Shown here in pieces: positions 61,873-64,000 of a stretch of 64,000 nt of DNA. Source of the stretch: Clostridium_AD sp937920395. GTDB lineage: Bacteria > Bacillota > Clostridia > Clostridiales > Clostridiaceae. The stretch's first letter is position 1; each line of letters begins with the position of its first letter. Below the pieces are notes generated by a model. That model ran no database searches. It worked only from the letters and a program-made list of their open reading frames with translations, and was not told the origin of the DNA. The stretch is from positions 8,924 to 72,923 of the forward strand of contig DAVZGP010000013.1 of NCBI GenBank assembly GCA_052274345.1, read 5' to 3'. Made by a program: the position numbers and the translations under genes.

Positions 61873-63342
61873 TTAGATTACATATTGAGCAATCTTGCCA
61901 GACTCATCAATGTATTCTATCACAGACTTATTAGTTTTTAAATCTATAAATAAGGTACAAAACCTAGCATCATTTTTCCAATAAAGGCAAATATCATCAT
62001 TAGTAGATTCTAAGACCTTGAATTTTCCGTTAAATGCAGGGTATTCATTTCTAAATCGTATAAGCTTTAAAAGTCTTTGAACAACTTCTTTCTTAACTGA
62101 CTGCTCAATTTCCAAAAGACTGAAGTTATGCCTGTTAATTTCTCGGCCTTCACCAGTTTTCTTTACATTTTCAACATCATTTTCTCCTGCTAGTAGTCCC
62201 ACATAATATACCTGTGGTATTCCAGGCGCAAAAAATTGAATTGCTCTAGCTGCCAAATAGGCGTCATCATCACACCCCAACATAGAGTAGTAAGATCCTC
62301 TTATTTGATGAACATCAAATCCGTCTTCTGCCTTATCTTCTTCTGATAAAATAAGACTTAAATTTGAACCTCGTTTGAGAGTTAGATCTACTAGTTTTCT
62401 CGCTTCCTTAGTATCTATGAGGTCATCCATATCAGGCTTTACAGGAATGCCATCATGGCAGTCAAGCATTGTAAACTGTCTCGCAGGACGAACTTTAAGA
62501 TATTCACAAAGTTTCTCACTAGATTTATTTATTAATGTATCAAGAATAGTATAAGGCAAAATAAAATCATAAATCCAAAACCCATGCTCTGCAAGTTTGT
62601 ATTGAGTAGAGTAATGTGAATGAACTTCTGGGAGCAATTCAATTTTCAAAGAATCTGCCAATTTCTTAATCCAATCAAGAAAATCATATACTTCCGGTTC
62701 TACAAAAAAGCAGCTTGTTCCAAGCTTTTTGATAACATATCCAACTGCATCTAATCTTACTATTTTAATGTTATTCTTGCTGAAATTCACAAAGAACTCT
62801 TTAAGAAGCTGTTTTACCTTATCTGACCTTACATCCAAATCAATCTGCTCAGAAGGACTAGTTTTACCAAATGTAGTCCATACCCTTTCTTCCTCACCGG
62901 TCTCTTTTATTTTAAAGGTGGAATATGGCACTCTCCTGCGAAGTGACATCTTTTCAATGTCTTCTTTAACTGGTTTTCCATCTTTCCAAACTTTATCTAA
63001 AGTAATGAACAAATCAGCATACTCTGATTTTCTACCTTTTTCAAGAAAATCTTGAAAGTATATAGACTTACCTGAAATATGATTAACCATTAAATCAACC
63101 AATACATCAAAATTTTCACCTATAGCTTTTATATCCTCCCATGTACCAAACTCTGGCTCTATCATCAAATATGTAAGTGGAGCAAACCCCCTGTCTCCCG
63201 AAGACGGAAATGGTGGCAGAATATGAACTCCACCTTTAAAAATGTCATAAAAATATTTTAGAAGTACCTTATTAAGAGTTTTTAAATCACCCCCCATAGA
63301 GTCTGGGTAAGTGATAATCTGTACTTGGTTTTTTACAGTCAT
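61873..63342 (-). CDS. Sucrose phosphorylase (GH13_18)
   Basis: The 489-residue cytosolic enzyme has the GH13_18 features GGVHILPPFPSSGDRGFAP, VRLDAVGYVIKK (nucleophile Asp), LLPEVHSHYS (acid/base Glu), MLDCHDGIPV (Asp) and GIPQVYYVGLLAGEND. It converts sucrose and phosphate to glucose 1-phosphate and fructose. Related GH13_18 enzymes use glucosylglycerate or sucrose 6'-phosphate; the adjacent fructokinase favours sucrose. No PTS or ABC sucrose permease gene is in this window. Confidence 0.82.
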   Translation of the reverse strand: MTVKNQVQIITYPDSMGGDLKTLNKVLLKYFYDIFKGGVHILPPFPSSGDRGFAPLTYLMIEPEFGTWEDIKAIGENFDVLVDLMVNHISGKSIYFQDFLEKGRKSEYADLFITLDKVWKDGKPVKEDIEKMSLRRRVPYSTFKIKETGEEERVWTTFGKTSPSEQIDLDVRSDKVKQLLKEFFVNFSKNNIKIVRLDAVGYVIKKLGTSCFFVEPEVYDFLDWIKKLADSLKIELLPEVHSHYSTQYKLAEHGFWIYDFILPYTILDTLINKSSEKLCEYLKVRPARQFTMLDCHDGIPVKPDMDDLIDTKEARKLVDLTLKRGSNLSLILSEEDKAEDGFDVHQIRGSYYSMLGCDDDAYLAARAIQFFAPGIPQVYYVGLLAGENDVENVKKTGEGREINRHNFSLLEIEQSVKKEVVQRLLKLIRFRNEYPAFNGKFKVLESTNDDICLYWKNDARFCTLFIDLKTNKSVIEYIDESGKIAQYVI

Positions 63343-63388
63343 GCTGCAATCTCTCCTTTAAACATCGATTTAGAACCTATTTGCCTTT

Positions 63389-63417
63389 ATTATATATGTG
63401 GATTTGTTGTATGTCAA
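63389..63417 (-). promoter_or_regulatory. Consensus sigma-A promoter of the sucrose phosphorylase operon
   Basis: On the minus strand TTGACA (63412-63417) and TATAAT (63389-63394) are exactly 17 bp apart, i.e. both hexamers match the consensus. Confidence 0.85.
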
Positions 63418-63428
63418 TAGGTTGACAT
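63411..63428. promoter_or_regulatory. LacI-type operator over the -35
   Basis: ATGTCAATAGGTTGACAT has 7-bp perfect arms around TAGG and covers the -35 of the promoter. It is the probable site of the LacI regulator encoded in this operon. Confidence 0.7.
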
Positions 63429-64000
63429 GTTGTGTTTTATTTGTCTTACAACCTGAATCTTTGAACCATACCACTTAGTCCATCTTATAATATTGTTTGA
63501 CTTTGAGTGGCTTTTATTACTTTTGTGTTGTATCTGATTTAAATAATTATGTGAACTTCGTATTATTCATTAATTTTCTTAATTTCTTGTCATAATTAAT
63601 ATATATATATGTGTAAAATAATAAAGAGCTAATAATTTTAAAATACACATTATGTTGACACCCTTCTGACATTAACTAAGGCTATAATAAAATAAAATAT
63701 AATAGAAGTACTAGTTATAAAAAGTATGACCTTTAATGGCCGAAATGGGGACACTTTATTATGAAACCTGAAGACAATAAACAATCCGAAATTTCAAGGA
63801 TTTACTCTATTTAAGTTGCTCTGTGCGTTACCACACCAGTACTGGTACTTGTTGCAATTAAAATATTATTAACCAGTATTTAAATTATACTAAGCAATTT
63901 AACTTAGTATTCTAATGGATAGTGTTAACTAACTTATGAAAAAACAATAATTGGGAAAATTAGGATATATACCTCTAATTAGAAATGAAAACATACTTTA
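63429..64000. other. Long intergenic tail to the window edge
   Basis: The last 570 bp are AT-rich. I find only the interrupted small membrane reading frame at 63761-63883 and repeated TATAAT-like words near 63682-63706, none of which I can support as a promoter. No intact gene begins here. Confidence 0.4.
63761..63883 (+). pseudogene. Small membrane protein frame interrupted by a stop
   Basis: From ATG at 63761 the frame reads MKPEDNKQSEISRIYSI, a TAA stop, then VALCVTTPVLVLVAIKILL and a second stop. The second part is a perfect transmembrane helix. Reading through the stop would give a 40-residue single-pass protein. GGGGAC stands upstream but not at an ideal distance. It may be a decayed small gene or chance. 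Confidence 0.25.

Noticed and set aside
1..64000. CRISPR arrays, tRNA or rRNA genes, intact transposases or prophage genes
   Set aside because: No spaced direct repeats of CRISPR type, no cloverleaf-like or rRNA sequence, and no transposase, integrase or phage structural protein could be seen.

Overview
The window is AT-rich, densely coded Firmicute DNA, and the gene set points to a spore-forming, strictly fermentative Clostridium: a Spo0A-type regulator, a HydF hydrogenase maturase, thiolase, class III ribonucleotide reductase, rubrerythrin, clostridial AGGAGG ribosome binding sites, and several TTG/GTG starts. I see no rRNA, tRNA, CRISPR array or intact mobile element. This looks like core and semi-core chromosome rather than a genomic island.

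Layout. 1-3.3 kb: the end of an MBL-fold hydrolase gene, a terminator, then a three-gene overlapping operon of acyl-CoA dehydratase activase-type proteins. 3.3-13 kb: a TPR-GAF-GGDEF cyclase, oleate hydratase, two small co-oriented proteins of unknown function, lrgAB, rubrerythrin with a Tyr-rich small protein, and a phosphodiester glycosidase. 13-25 kb: an envelope block with DedA, a heterodimeric ABC exporter, a DedA-PAP2 fusion, a PAP2 phosphatase and two OmpR-type two-component systems. The DedA and PAP2 genes share a nearly identical 38-bp upstream motif at the same distance from their starts. 24.9-27.5 kb: a graveyard of truncated genes that once formed a menaquinone or membrane-electron-transfer locus (polyprenyl diphosphate synthase, FixH-like, NapH/NosR-like ferredoxin, MenA-like, CPBP, MenG). 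27.5-31 kb: a csoR-copA-copZ copper operon with its operator, and a relic of an NlpC/P60 hydrolase. 31-49.7 kb: ZIP and YitT transporters, a KimA-like permease, a siroheme reductase with a divergent LysR gene, cytoplasmic alpha-amylase, a YgeY-like peptidase with an odd hydroxyacid dehydrogenase, HydF, PssA and thiolase.

49.7-56.5 kb holds the most interesting regulation. The thiolase gene has a textbook sigma-54 promoter and two palindromic upstream sites, and the next gene upstream encodes a PAS-AAA-Fis sigma-54 activator. Above that lies a Spo0A-family gene with an altered recognition helix and two Spo0A boxes in its upstream region. A cobalamin riboswitch with a terminator then precedes nrdDG, so B12 probably shuts off the B12-independent reductase; the NrdG here has a CX5CX2C cluster motif. 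56.5-64 kb: MltG, a frameshifted arginine deiminase gene, GtrA, and a sucrose phosphorylase-LacI-PfkB kinase locus with an operator lying over a consensus promoter.

Functional assignments rest on recognised family motifs. No database search or structure prediction was run.
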